Below, piece by piece: positions 12,005 through 24,715 of a stretch of 64,000 bases of DNA. The notes beneath the pieces are model-generated. The model worked only from the letters and a program-made list of their open reading frames with translations, was not told the origin of the DNA and searched no databases. Positions within the stretch are counted from its first letter, which is position 1. Each line of letters begins with the position of its first letter. Source of the stretch: Sphagnum compactum (taxonomy: Eukaryota; Bryophyta; Sphagnopsida; Sphagnales). The DNA lies in contig OZ234494.1 of assembly GCA_965153455.1 (NCBI GenBank), positions 4,464,001 to 4,528,000 on the forward strand, given 5' to 3'. The position numbers were made by a program, and so were the translations under genes.

Positions 12005-14462
12005 TTGGCCAGTTGTTTGTAGGTACCAATGTCAATATGGTCCCAATGATCTCACAAATGTTGTGAAGGATATTACACAAAACCACAATGCAGCTCCAAA
12101 AAAATTGGACATCAATGGAAAAGTAATCCCATCAGGGATAGGCCACAAGGGTACAAGAGATTTTAGGAAGAAATGGGGTGGTTCTATAAAAAGAGGATGT
12201 AGAGTTGAATTCACCATTAAGACATTGTATTTGTTCAAACATGTATCAGAGTTATGTTTCATTCAACAAAATCATGTTATCAAGATGGTCTACATGTCCA
12301 TGGGGATTTAAAGATGGGTGATAGCTCTGCATTTGCTGCCCATTTATCAGACCAAATCAAGGATTTTGTGATGGAACAACTAAGGCTTGGACTCATAATG
12401 TCTCAAATTATGGCAAAACATAGGTAGCATGTGAAGAACATCATTTTAGGGACATGTGAGTTAAATAGAAACATGTTCTTGACTAAGCAAGATGTCAAGG
12501 TGTTGTCTGGGAAATTGGCTCAAGAAACATACCAACTACATAAGAACGATGCAAAAAATGTGCATATGTGGGTTCAACAAAACACCAATTCAATGTTTTA
12601 TTATCAAGAAATTGGGGTAGAAGTGAATGGCGGTTTCATTGGGCAAAACATGCCTTTCACTCTAGGTATCCAAACACCATGGCAAAGGGAGATGATGATT
12701 GAACATGGGCACCAAGGAGGTGTTGTAGTTGATGCAACCTTTGGGACAAATGAAAAATAGGTGATACATTATGTCCGATACATAATACATGCACATGTGA
12801 TCTAATACACTAGTATATATGTAATCTAATGTCATTGAAACGTTAATAGGACAAATCAACAGACATAAAAAAAATACATGTAGAAATTTGAAATTGTTAA
12901 TAGATCATTCATTACATCTTTTGTCAATGTTTAACTGACATGTCTCTATTGTGAATTGTGGCAGTTCCCCCTTTATACCATGATGGTGTTTGACCAATGG
13001 CACAATGGCATTCCTGTAGCATATTGCATCACATCACAATGTCAATAAAAGGATTTGACACTATGGATGCACGCTTTGAATGAAAGCATTCACAATACTC
13101 ACCCATCATGGCATCCCAATGCTTTCATGGTTGATTATGCCCAAGGGGAAATCAACTGCATCAAGTACAATCCTTATCCCTTCCCCCTTTGTATCCAACA
13201 AATTGCCAACTATTTATTATACATGTCACTTACCCCAATGGATGTAACATGCATCAACATTGATTGTATTTAATTCCACCAAGTTTTGTATAAAATGCAT
13301 TTTCTTTCTTGCAGGACAATATGGCCAGACACTGCCATTTTCTTATGTTTGTGGCATGTGAAAAGAGCATGACAAAAACAAGCATGTATCAAAATGAAAG
13401 ACCAAGCATTACATAGTAATGTATTACAAGAACTAAGGAACATCATGTATGACAAGGATGGTCCATCTGGAGCAAGTGCTGAAATGTGGACAATGAATAT
13501 GCTACAATATATCATTAGCAAATACCCTGCAGCTAATGTCTTTTGGAAATACATGGAGGAAAATTGGTGACATAAAACTCACATGTGGGTGGTTGGATTT
13601 CGAAATCTACCATATGTTGGGCAAAACACCAATGCTACAATTGAAAGTTACCATGGGACATTGAAGGCCTAATTGAAGTTAGGGAAAAGTAGATTGGTTG
13701 GTCGTCATGTGGATTGGTGCATCCATGAGTTAGTCGAAGATGTCCTCACTCAATACTGGTATAAAGTCTACGAAGAATTTTGGGTTCATGAACAACAAAC
13801 ACCAACAATTGTTTGTGGTTGGGGCCTTGTTGGGGGCACGGTTGATTCTTGACACAAATGTGACATTGCCTTCCTATGATGGTGGCCTAGCACATGTCAT
13901 GTCATAAAAAAAAGCCCCATATGCGATACACCATCCACAACCCAACATCAAAGTGGGCATGTTGTAACTATGTCAGTGCACAACATGGAAACATTTGCAA
14001 GCATCAACTCAAGGTTTGAATGCTTCTTCATCCTGACCTTGCAGAAGGCACAATCGCTTGGTTTTGTGGATCATTGAAAGGGACTTCTTAAGGTGGGTTG
14101 AAAAACTTACTTAGTCCACAAGTGGGTACACCCCCCCCCCCCACATGATGACAACTCCACCTACATTAATTTGTAAGTTGACCACCCCAATACAAGTCAA
14201 TTTAGAGGAATAGTTTTGAAGCATGGCATTGGATATGGTGGATGCAGCTAGCAGGAATCAAGTTCTCCTTGAACATTTGATGGCACATTTTCACCATGCA
14301 CAAGGCAATCAAGCAAAGGTTGTGGTGGAGTTACAAAGTGGGTTACATAACCCCATAGCCCCAAACCTTGTCCTTCTACCAATTGAAGATGGACAAAGGT
14401 TTAGCCTCAAACAACACTTGAACTTTTTGGCTCATGGGCACAAGCCAATTGCAAAAAAATGA
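12005..14462 (+). pseudogene. MULE transposase pseudogene
   Basis: Decayed Mutator-family DDE transposase. The first part (12005-12758, with a shift near 12285 and a TAG at about 12425) ends in VVVDATFGTNEK, the first catalytic Asp region. An intron-like gap ends at AG 12961-12962. The next piece reads FPLYTMMVFDQWHNGIPVAY, then FMVDYAQGEI (second Asp). A third piece from about 13315 reads CLWHVKRA (the conserved W/H block) and then NATIESYHGTLK at about 13630 (third catalytic Glu). A degenerate SWIM-like zinc knuckle, NICKH, lies at about 13985. The C-terminal tail is open at 14223-14462. At least six stops or shifts break it (for example at about 12425, 13045, 13370, 13568, 13670 and 14015), so it cannot make a transposase. 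It runs toward the Ulp1-like gene on the other strand. Confidence 0.82.
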
Positions 14463-15503
14463 CTATCATTAGCACCACCTCATAGGCAAAACATTAAAAC
14501 GTTGGTACATTAATACACTAATGTTCAATGACATGCTATGGATTGATGCTTCAAGTACATAGTTCAATGATATTAAAACAATTTGTAGCTACTATTTCAA
14601 TTTTAACCTCCCCAATTTTACAGTGTCTAACATTAATCATATTTATCAATTTTCATAACCTTATCACAAGTTTTGTTTAAATGAATTTTATTCCAAAGGT
14701 GATGAACTTGGATATTCTCACATGGATTAAAGCTAACAATATTTTTTAAAAGCTTGAATCCTTTTGAGAAATTTGTTTGCATCCAACAAAGTTTAAAATA
14801 TTGAATCATTTAAGGAATTAATTTGCTAATACATTAGAACAACAAATAGATACATTCTTATAATGATACATTCACACATTAGATGATTAACACATTAATA
14901 CATAAACACATTAGCACATTGATACACTAATACATATACAATCATACAATCATGCATTCATATAATAACAGAGTCATAGACAAACACACCTCCATATCCA
15001 CTAACACACTAAAATAATGACACACTAGCACAATTATACATTATTATTATAATACATTCATATATTAACTTAATGAAAGACAAACACATTATTACATTGA
15101 CAAATTAATCTAATGACACATTAATACAATGATCCATTGTTACATTCATACATTAACATGGACTAACACATTGACACACACTCAATAACCTAGTGATAAA
15201 CAAACACTATTACATTTACACACTAATACACTATCACACTAATACACTATCACACTAATACATTGACAAATTGATTCATGACTACAAACTTTGATTAAAA
15301 TGAAACACCATTCTTCATAACATTACAATACAATGGACTAATAATTCACAAAAATCATATACATGCACTTTACCACCCAACCATGAGCACTAAAATGGGG
15401 TTTAGTAGAAGTCTTTAGTTCATAAAAACTCCAAAAGTTATCTAATCTATCTTATATCCCCATTTGGGCTCCTCCCGTGCACAAAAGTTGGCCTCCCTAC
15501 TAC
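14463..15503. repeat. GATACATT-word low-complexity spacer
   Basis: Gap between the convergent MULE and Ulp1-like pseudogenes. From about 14820 to 15290 it is almost entirely short variants of ACACATTAATACACTAATACATTGAC. No frame or RNA gene is seen. It resembles the spacer text at 17.9-18.26 kb and 24.0-24.15 kb on the same strand. Confidence 0.7.
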
Positions 15504-15888
15504 TTATTTATGATACACCCAATCTTCTTGCCATTTGGAGGCCACCTCACATACATTATGAGGGCCTTGTGAATTCTGCACACCTATAGTCACATCCAAC
15601 AAAGTACAATCATTATCGGGGTTTGTATGTGTGGCAACCCATGCTCTATATGGTGGCAAATAGCCACGACTTGTGTCCTTAACTTCAAGCTCCTCCATAA
15701 GCTTCATGATGGTCTATTTTTGATACTCTGAAGGATCAAATGGTGCACTCCAAGACTCGCTCAAGATCTGCACCAACACATAAGGTGATAAATTATACAT
15801 CCAATGGTATAATGTTACATTGTTTTTTGAAACACATTACATTGACTATTAATATATATTGACATTTTAATTATTATGTTTTGAATGT

Positions 15889-16173
15889 ATTACAAAATTA
15901 ACATTAATGTTTAAAACATTCCAAATTCACATGAAATTAGTTGTTTCATGGGTTCATGTTTTTTGCACATGGATTCTGTGCCTCTAAAACACGTATGATG
16001 CATGTATAAATAGGCTAGAATATTTTCATGTGGATGAAAATATTTCATTATGTTTATATGTGCATCACATGTGTTTTAAAAGCATGAAATCCATGTGCAG
16101 AAAACACGAACTCATGAAATAACTAATTTCACACAATTTCCATTATCAAATCATGAGAAGGTATGTTTGTGAT
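15889..16173. mobile_element. Fold-back MITE, copy 1
   Basis: A 285-bp near-palindrome. The left arm (TGAAATTAGTTGTTTCATG, TTTTGCACATGGATT, TAAAACACGTATGATGCAT) reappears inverted on the right (CATCACATGTGTTTTAAAAG, AATCCATGTGCAGAAAACAC, CATGAAATAACTAATTTCA). The inner arms, about 90 bp, look roughly 80% alike; the match weakens toward the outer ends. It has no coding capacity. It sits between two exons of the Ulp1-like pseudogene, apparently in an intron. It is related to the element at 54389. Confidence 0.75.
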
Positions 16174-17227
16174 GTTGGCAAAAGTTATGTGAAGTAACAT
16201 ATCCACACTCTCAACTCCCAACCTGTGTAAAGATGGGGACATTCAACACTGGCTTTTCAACCAGTTCATTAAATGTAAGATCACTAAGATGTACACCTCG
16301 TAACAACAATAAGGCCCCACGGATCCACCAAATAAAAATGTCATGTGTTGAATAGTCATGTACTTCAATCTTGAAGTCAAAATGAAAGGTGTGGGAAGGT
16401 TTCAACACAAGCAAACTCCAATGTGCTTCACCATGATAAGGTATTACCACAATGTCATATATAGTCTCACCTCCACCCAATGATAGGTGAGACTTGGCCC
16501 ATCTTATGATGCCCTTGAACTCTATAACTCTAGTACCACCCCCGTACCAAAACATAATTTCTTCAAAGATGGGGTGATCAAAACATTTGCCACAAATATT
16601 GCCTTTCAAATGTTTCGAAGGCTACTGAAATAGTGGCTAAAATTCAGGAAATCCATCGTGGAACCCCCTAACCAAGCTTGAAGTTTTCAAAACTTGGCAA
16701 ATTCTAAATTTGCAATGCTTAGCTCAAAATGTGGTTGTCTTCTAAGAAAAACAACATTGGGATTTGTTGCCAGTCTCTGACGAACATCTAAAGCATAAAA
16801 TATCAACATAAAACCATTGTTGATACATTAATACACATGATTAAAGTCAAAATGCACATGAAAAGAAAATATTGAATGTGTTTTGAGGGAAGAAATTGTA
16901 CTTGATGGATTGAATCATTTTCGATATTCTGCATTTTCCAAGGAAAATAAAATTAATAATAACTAAAGATGATACATTCACATGCCTCATAGATATTATC
17001 TAATACATTAACTCACTCAACATATCATCTGATACACTGAGGTTGAAACATTAAGAAGACAATATGATTGAAAAGTAATTTATGCTTATGAAAAATGGCA
17101 AAGGTCAATAAGTCACTGGGATCAAATTCCTTTGCTAGGTTCCATGATTGTAAGTCAATCAAAGGTGTTTGATCTTGGCCCAACTATGTACCACTTTTTC
17201 TATGCTTAGAAATTAGCAGGTTTGACC

Positions 17228-18290
17228 CTAGGTGAACAACCATAGTACTATCATCCGAAGGCATTGGAATTTGAAACCCAAATGCTTTCTCAAATGCATT
17301 ATGTCGTTCTTTCTCGTCTTTAATATCCACCCTAAATCACATTTCTTCAATAGCTCCAAGGATGTTATTATGCAACATCTCAACATCTGGAAAATGGTTG
17401 GGCGACCTATAAAATCACAAACCATTGTTAATATTTTTGAAGACCATAAATGGAGTGTATCAAACAATTTTCTTTACATATGCACATTGGAAAAGACTCA
17501 CCAATAGCTAGGGGGACCCATTGGATGTCCAACACTTCACAACGATGTAAGAACTGATAAAAGGCATTGTCCTTGTGTTCCTCCCATCTATCAATGGCTT
17601 GAGTCTGCTATAAACCATAGAAAATATTCAGATCAAACAAGGCCACATCCTTCAAGGCATGCACTTGATAGGTTAATAACCAACTATAAATCTCATTCTT
17701 TATGTCTTCTCCTTTCCCATTCACAAGATCAGATAATTGTGTTGTAGGTGATGGATATTTTGATTGATAATGGATTGCCCAAAAACATATCAACCTTCCT
17801 TTTGAAAGGCATCTAAGGTAATTTTTAATCGTCATGGATGCATGGACAAACAATTCTAATACATCAATACATCGCCACATTAACATATTACAACATTAAT
17901 CCATTGTAACACTACAACATTCACACAATGCAACACTAAAACATTGACACACTATAACATTAAAACATTAACATAGTAAAACATTGTTACATTGAAACAT
18001 TAACTACCTAATACACTAATACATTGACACAATGATACACTTAAGCATTGACACAATGATACATTTAAATATTGTCACATTGAAATAATAACTACTTGAT
18101 ACATGGAAACATTAAAACATTAATTACCTTATACATTTAAACATTAACCAACTGATACATTGAAACATTGATAACATCAATTACTTGATAATTGATCATT
18201 GACACGGTGATACACTGAAACATTGACACAATGATACATTGATAGTAAAAGGTGTAACATCTAGTTACCTGCACGGGGCGGAGATTACAT
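17228..18290 (-). other. Spacer and weak coding pieces of the Ulp1-like gene
   Basis: Frames at 17228-17467 and 17608-17886 on the - strand may be exons of the same decayed gene, since they lie in order between better pieces, but I recognise no motif in them. From about 17880 to 18260 the sequence is GATACATT/AAACATTGACAC low-complexity spacer. Confidence 0.3.
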
Positions 18291-18979
18291 CCATTTTTGT
18301 AGATTTTCCTCCTTCAAACCACCAAAGGGGCAGGAGACTTTTTCCCCTCCCACAATGAAAAAAAATATAGAACTTCAATAATTGCATAAGCATAGGTGGT
18401 GGGATTTTTGGAGTTTGAAGCCCAACCAGTAATTGTTATACGATTAGTGCCTCCGCAACTACACAAGCAAGATAACATGGTTAGTATTAGGGGATGGAAT
18501 TAATATTTAACCAAACTTATGCAAACATAAATAATTTACTTACAGTCATGGCACCAAGGGAGCTCTAGCATCTTCTTCAATATGTGTTGATTAAATGCAA
18601 GTATTTGCCATATTGGAGTCCAGTCCCTAGATCACTAGTAGAAATCAGCCAAAATGTAACCATTCCATTTACGACTACATGCGACTTGTAATCGTTTGCG
18701 ACTAGATTTGGGAATACTTGCAACTATAAGACCAAATTTCAACTATTTTGGTCATTCTCACAATTTTGATGCAACTATTAGAAATTTCATCCTATTGGTT
18801 GGATTGATATTTCCCATTAGTCGCAATAGTCATCAAATTAGTTATCTCCTAAAAGTATTCTTTAATGACATAGGGGTGTATTTTAGTGTATGTACTAAAA
18901 TTATATATAAATCTAAAATATGCATACATATGTATATTGTTCATATAATGAATCTCAAAATTAATATTTGAACTTTGAA

Positions 18980-19865
18980 TTTTTTATTCAAATCTGAAAA
19001 TTATTATTTCAGTTGTTTAAAACATTATTTGAATTTCAAATTTTAGATTTTAATATGATATATTCAATTTAAATTCAAAAAAGGCCTATTTGATTTAAAA
19101 GTTGATATTTGAAATTTAAATTAATATTTTGGAATCCAAAAATTAGTATTTTAGATCAAAAAATTATTAATTGATTATAAAATGGAAATTTTAATTTTGA
19201 ATACTTTTATATGAATATGAAAATGTATATTTCAACTCTAAAAAATTTTCATTTAAATTTTAAATAATCATTTGATTTGAACCTGAAATTTCAATTTAGA
19301 ATTATTATTTTGGATTCTCAAAATTAGTACTTCCACTCTAAAAATTATTAATTCAGTCTAAAAATGGACATTTCAATTTTGAATATTTTTATTTGAATCT
19401 GAAAATCGACATTTCAATTCTGGAAATTGTTATTTAAATTCAAAAAAGTTATTTAATCTTAAAATTGATATTTGAATTCTAAATTATTATTTTCAAATCT
19501 AAAATAGTATTTCACTTCAAAAAACATTATTGAGTCTAAAAGTCGACATTTTGATTTTAAATTTTTTAAATTTGAACTTGCAATTTGATACTTGAATTCT
19601 GAAGTTTTAAATTTAAATTTTAAGAAATTATTTGACACTAAAGTCAAAATTTGAATTCCAAATTATTATTTTTGATTCTCGAAATTAATATTTCAATTCA
19701 GAAAATTATTAATTAAGTCTGAAAATTGACATTTCAATTCTGAAATTTGTTATTTAACTTCAAAATTTTATTTGATCTAAAAATTGATATTCGAATTCTG
19801 AATTACTATTTTGGAATCGTAAATTTATATTTTAATTCAAAAATTTATTGATTCATTTTAAGGGT
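18980..19865 (+). repeat. ~180-bp tandem array inside CACTA-like copy 1
   Basis: The anchor ATTATTAATT-x-AGTCTAAAA recurs at about 19163, 19344, 19526 and 19705, spacing 179-182 bp, with a last partial unit at 19843. The units are built from TTTGAATTC, GACATTTCAATT and AAATTATTATTTT words. Divergence between units is high, so the array is old. Confidence 0.75.
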
Positions 19866-21035
19866 TTTTTTTACTAGTGTTATCCATAATAGATTATTTT
19901 TATAAATAATTATGTCTATTAAATCTAAGTTACACTAAATAATTATTGTTATAACATAAATTTGCATATTATCTGAATTATATTCTTATATTAGAAAAAA
20001 TTTAATTAATGTAATTAATGTGACATTACTTTAAATTCATTGCAATTACTTTAGATAAGAATTAATTAGTATGTGCATAATTATGTTCTAATTAAACATA
20101 ATTATTCTCACATTGGATTTTATAACTTCAAACCTGAATCAAAAATTTGGAAAAATTATAGTGTAGTTAAAATAATTATTTTACTGATTTTAATTTCACA
20201 AATTATTATATAATAATCATATTATTAAAAATTCTGTGATTAATCATCTATGATAAATATTTTATAGTAATTTTACAGTAATTATTAAAATTAATGTTAT
20301 GTTTAACAAAATATTGTATTTATAGTTAATAATTACCAAGAATTTTTTTTTTGACCTATAATAATTTTACAACAATAAATGTAATTATATAATAATTTTA
20401 GTTGGATAATAATTTTAAAAAAAATCGTGTAAGAATTTACTTTCTAATAGCAATTATTAATTCATTATCCATAATTTTAACATAAATATTTAAAATAGTT
20501 AATTTTTAAATTATTTTATTAAATTAGTTTTACATTAATTATATTATATATAATTTGATCTGATTCTAAAAAATAATAGAATATTTTAAAATAAATTAGT
20601 TATCTAATTATTTATGAGTTATGTATTAACTTGTGAGTAACTAGATAGCTAGTTTGTTAAATATTAAGAAGTTATTGCTTATTTAAATAATTGATAACGA
20701 ATATTGAATATTTGTGGTGTATAATTTATAACTTAAATATATGTAAATTTAATTATTATTAATTAAATGATTATCTAATTATCTAGTACTTGAATTGTTT
20801 AGAAATCCAAAAAGTAAAAAAGTAAAGCATGAAGAAAGTTCTGGAATTAGAACCTAGTTTGTGAGGAAGTTGCAACTTCAAAACTTATCCCATATTGTTT
20901 GTTCTTCATTCCTATTTTGAACACTATATAAACAAGGGGGTATGGTCATCCAATTTCACATTAAGAAATTTGTGCACATGGGATGAGCTAATCAAAAGGC
21001 TCAACCCAAAATAAAAAAACAAATTATGCACATTT
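19866..21035. other. Very AT-rich interior, no gene
   Basis: Mostly A/T with many AATTATTA words. No frame, RNA gene or clear repeat unit. It lies between the tandem array and the TAGG island of the CACTA-like element. Confidence 0.6.
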
Positions 21036-21039
21036 CTAA

Positions 21040-21255
21040 AGTACTTATCTACCTAGTTAGGTAGGTACCTAGTTTGACCTACCCACCTAGGTCGACCTAT
21101 GTACCTACCTACCTAAGTACTTACCTATATGAGTAGGTATTTAACCTAGGAAGGTAGAACCTACCTACCTATTTTTTTACCTAAGTAGGTAGGTTGGTAT
21201 GTAGCCTAGGTTTGTAGGCACCTATTTATGTACCTACCTAGGTACCTACCAACCT
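21040..21255. repeat. TAGG/CCTA island 1
   Basis: Dense mixture of CCTACCTA and TAGGTAGG on the same strand, joined by CCTAGG and GGTACC palindromes, so a single strand can fold on itself repeatedly. It is followed by CCACGTGGCA and GCCACGTGTCA words. The same text style recurs at 48.47, 57.48 and 59.65 kb. Confidence 0.8.
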
Positions 21256-24200
21256 AATATTATTATTTTAATGCCACGTGGCATACTTACATTGGGCCAC
21301 GTGTCATAATATAATATCATCCAAGTATTATTTCATAATAGTTATAATAATAATAATAATAATTTATATAATCAAATATTAAGACACGTGGCAACACATC
21401 ATTTGCCCTCAATTGTGACCAAAATAGTTGCATCTTAGTCGCATGTGACAATACGTATACAATGGAGTCAAAGGATGAAATGTATTTGTTGACTTTTTCT
21501 TTTATACAATACCCTTCGTCATTTGTGACTAATTTATCACATGCAACTTGTCTTAGGCGACTAAAGGGATTTTAGTTGCAAAATGTCTCTTGCGACTAAA
21601 ATTTAGTCGCAAAGACTAGTAAAAAATACATGTTTTTCTTTTAATGGATGCCTCCTCGATGAGTTGACCATTTTTTTTTCCCCATCAAATTATTGTGATA
21701 TGCAAAGTTTCAAAGTGCATTAGAACCACCTCCATATCCCACCTTGAATGTTGTCAATGCACGTCAATATGAAACATAAGACATCAACATCTTGACTTTG
21801 GCAAATTGGGTTGCATCTCGTTGATCTCAAGCTAAGTTGTGTAAAACATTATTGATAAGGCCACGCACAAATTCAGAAGAATTTTAGAATTATCCCACAA
21901 CATCCACATTGCAAGGAAAAACACACAAATAAATCAAAAAATACTTCACAATTCATGATACACATTGTGGGGCTCATACAATAATACATACAATGTACAT
22001 AATTCACTAATACATATAACTATCTTGATACCTTAATACATACATGTAACCTGATATACTAATATCAACATTTAACATAATACATTGATATAATATATTA
22101 ATGTATGATATAAATAAAGTTACAAGTAATAAAACATTAAAATGAAGTTATTCATACCACCCCAATGCAATATCAATGGCCAACTGTAGCTTGAAAGGTT
22201 GTTGTGAATGTATCAGTGGCTACAAAATGTTGATAGGTGTTAGCAAATTCGGATGGATTTTGGATTTTCCATTCCCAATTGACAAGCCCCATCCCACCTT
22301 CTAAGACATATTATAAGCCAGGTGTAGGATGTGCTTGTGGTTTGATTGGTCTTGGCATATTTTTCTCAAGTTCAGTAGCTTTGATTATGGCTATGTGGAG
22401 CACATCCTATCATTCTTCAACCAGCTTTAACTTCCTTTTGTCCTTGTCTAGAACCTTCTTTGCATTTGATGGAATTCCCTTGGGCAAACTCTTTTTTTTT
22501 TTGTTGGCAAGGGTTGTGCAAGTTGGGGCCAATGAAAAAGGCCACAATCTATCCCACCTATTGGCTGAAGGGAAGCCATGAGAGGTGTGGGTGTTGATAA
22601 TGAAAGAAGGAGAACTACATCTTTTGCAAATGTGACAAATTTTGTTTGCATTCCAATCACAATTGGAGGTGGGGGAGGTGGAATAGGGTTTGAAGATGCA
22701 GGAGGAGGTGGAATAGGAGCTAAACATGGAGGAGGAAATGCGGATGGGGGAGGAGGTGGGGAAGGAGGAGGTGAAGATGGAGGGGGGAAAGACATGAAGA
22801 TGGGATGGTTCAAATGACCCTTCCCTCCAGCTTTAGAACATGTGAAGATACAAGGGGCACCATAGGGTGTGCTTCATACCCTTGGGTTTTTCAATTGAAG
22901 CATCAGATTTGGCACCCTCCACAATGTAGAAAAATTGAATTGTTTTTTATTATCAATAAAAGAATGGTTTGAAATACATTTTACTTAATACATTACATAG
23001 ATTCTAAAACATTGATACATTGAAAGTTACATTAGTTTGATACATTCATACGTAGTTTTATGCAACTAAAACAATATAATGATATGTAGTGAACATTTCA
23101 CACCTTTGAAAATTTTAAAAACTTTTGCAAGTTTTTTTTTTTTGTAAACTTCACACTATTGTCATCCAAGTCTATCTCTTCTTCAATTGATGGTTCCTGT
23201 ATTGATACATACAATTTGATGCATAGTTACATATCAATTGATGTGTCCCACCTAATGCATAAAATTGTATACATTGATATACATGTCTATTACATTGATA
23301 CATATATAATTTATAATATTTAAAACTATGATAGTACAAAGTGAGGTTGATTTCACACCTTTGTAGGTTTTGTGTGCTTTTTCATAATTCTTTGTTTTGT
23401 GACTTGCACCTTAAAGTTTGTCTCCTTTTCACTTGTTGACTCCTACATTGATAAACATGTAGTTTGTTATAGTTGAAACAATAATAAAACAAAGTAAGGG
23501 AGATCTCACACCTTTTCTTTACTTGATGATTCATGTAATTTCTTTGCCAAGCTCCTATGGTTTTGAGCTCTCTTGGATCCTTTCTTTTTCCAAAGGCTTC
23601 TTTAAACATGAAATGTTTTTAGCTACAACCTGCAGCTTTTTTTTTCCTTGGCTAGACTCAAACATAGGACAAGGTTTCAATGCAAGCTTGTTACCTTGTT
23701 CATCCAAGGCCTAATTGTAGCCTTGGATAGCTCAATGATGATTGAGCTAGATCTTGTTGGAAAACAATGCATGGCGATAACAACACTCAAAAATGTTTCT
23801 TGTAGCGTTAGGTAGTTTTTTCTTATTGGCATTACATTCTTATATCAATTGCTGGACTTATGTCCAACCTTCATATGTAACCTCAATTGCCTTCCCATCA
23901 ATCTTAATTGAAAGGGTGATTGATTCAATATTTGACATCTTTGTAAAACCCGAAAAAAGATCAACAAAAGTTATCAAATCTCTACATTGTCAAATTGTTA
24001 CATAATGCACTAATACACTATTACATTGTGTATAACATTAATACACTAATAGATTATGTATATTGATACATTGATACACTAATACAATATGTAACACAAC
24101 CAAATATTAGACATCTAAGCACTAAGGTGATACATTGAAACACATAAATTTGATAACAACATTATGGAAATAGAAACCAACTTGTGTACAACATATAAGT

Positions 24201-24715
24201 GGATGTAGATGAAATATTATGTAAACACAACAAATGACACTAGAAAAACTTACAATTAAAGTAGTAACACATTGCACAAATCATGCCTTCAAACAAAAAT
24301 ATAATTAACATTGATAGATGATGAAAATATAATGAAAGATGACGCCAAAGTGATCTTCTATAAAATGTTCCTTTCAAGGAACCACGGTTCACTACAATAT
24401 GATTGAATGGGCAATTCAAATATCAAATGCCTTATATGAAGGTACAACAGTGTGAGCATGTGTTGCCACATCAAATTTACAAAGTTACATTATGGCATCA
24501 ATCATAGTGCACTAAAAAGTCTAAACACGTACCTCCTCCTTAGCAAAGATGCACTTGGGGATAAATTTCAAGGTGCTTTGGATCAATGATCAATTCTACG
24601 AAAAATATTCTAGCTTCAGTGTCCTTTAGCATTCCCTTCAAAACGAAAAATACAACATAAACCTTATTTCAATTGTATGATGATTTCAATGCCAAACCGA
24701 AATGAACACAAGAAG

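Larger units (their letters stand above)
18633..21621. mobile_element. Non-autonomous CACTA-like transposon, copy 1
   Basis: The left end is CACTAGTAGAAATC, a typical CACTA/EnSpm terminus. The right end is degenerate: CGCAAAGACTAGTA, matching the inverted terminus only in ACTAGT. Both ends carry subterminal words of the form GCGACTA / TAGTCGC (left at about 18670-18720, right at about 21430-21615), as CACTA elements do. Inside are a ~180-bp tandem array, about 1.1 kb of very AT-rich sequence with no gene, a TAGG/CCTA island and two CACGTGGCA-type words. No transposase is seen. It separates two coding pieces of the Ulp1-like pseudogene, so it is the younger insertion. I could not confirm the 3-bp target duplication (GAT on the left, AAA on the right). 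Confidence 0.65.

Noticed and set aside
11565-12262. Minus-strand frames of 63-87 residues
   Set aside because: They overlap one another and the + strand MULE coding text, and resemble nothing known.
19866-21035. Scaffold attachment region or replication origin because of extreme AT content
   Set aside because: Much of the window is similarly AT-rich and no specific motif supports the claim.
22448-22817. Proline-rich (- strand) or glycine-rich (+ strand) protein of its own
   Set aside because: A GGAGGTGGAGGA-type repeat gives both readings. The - strand version is kept only as a possible part of the Ulp1-like gene.
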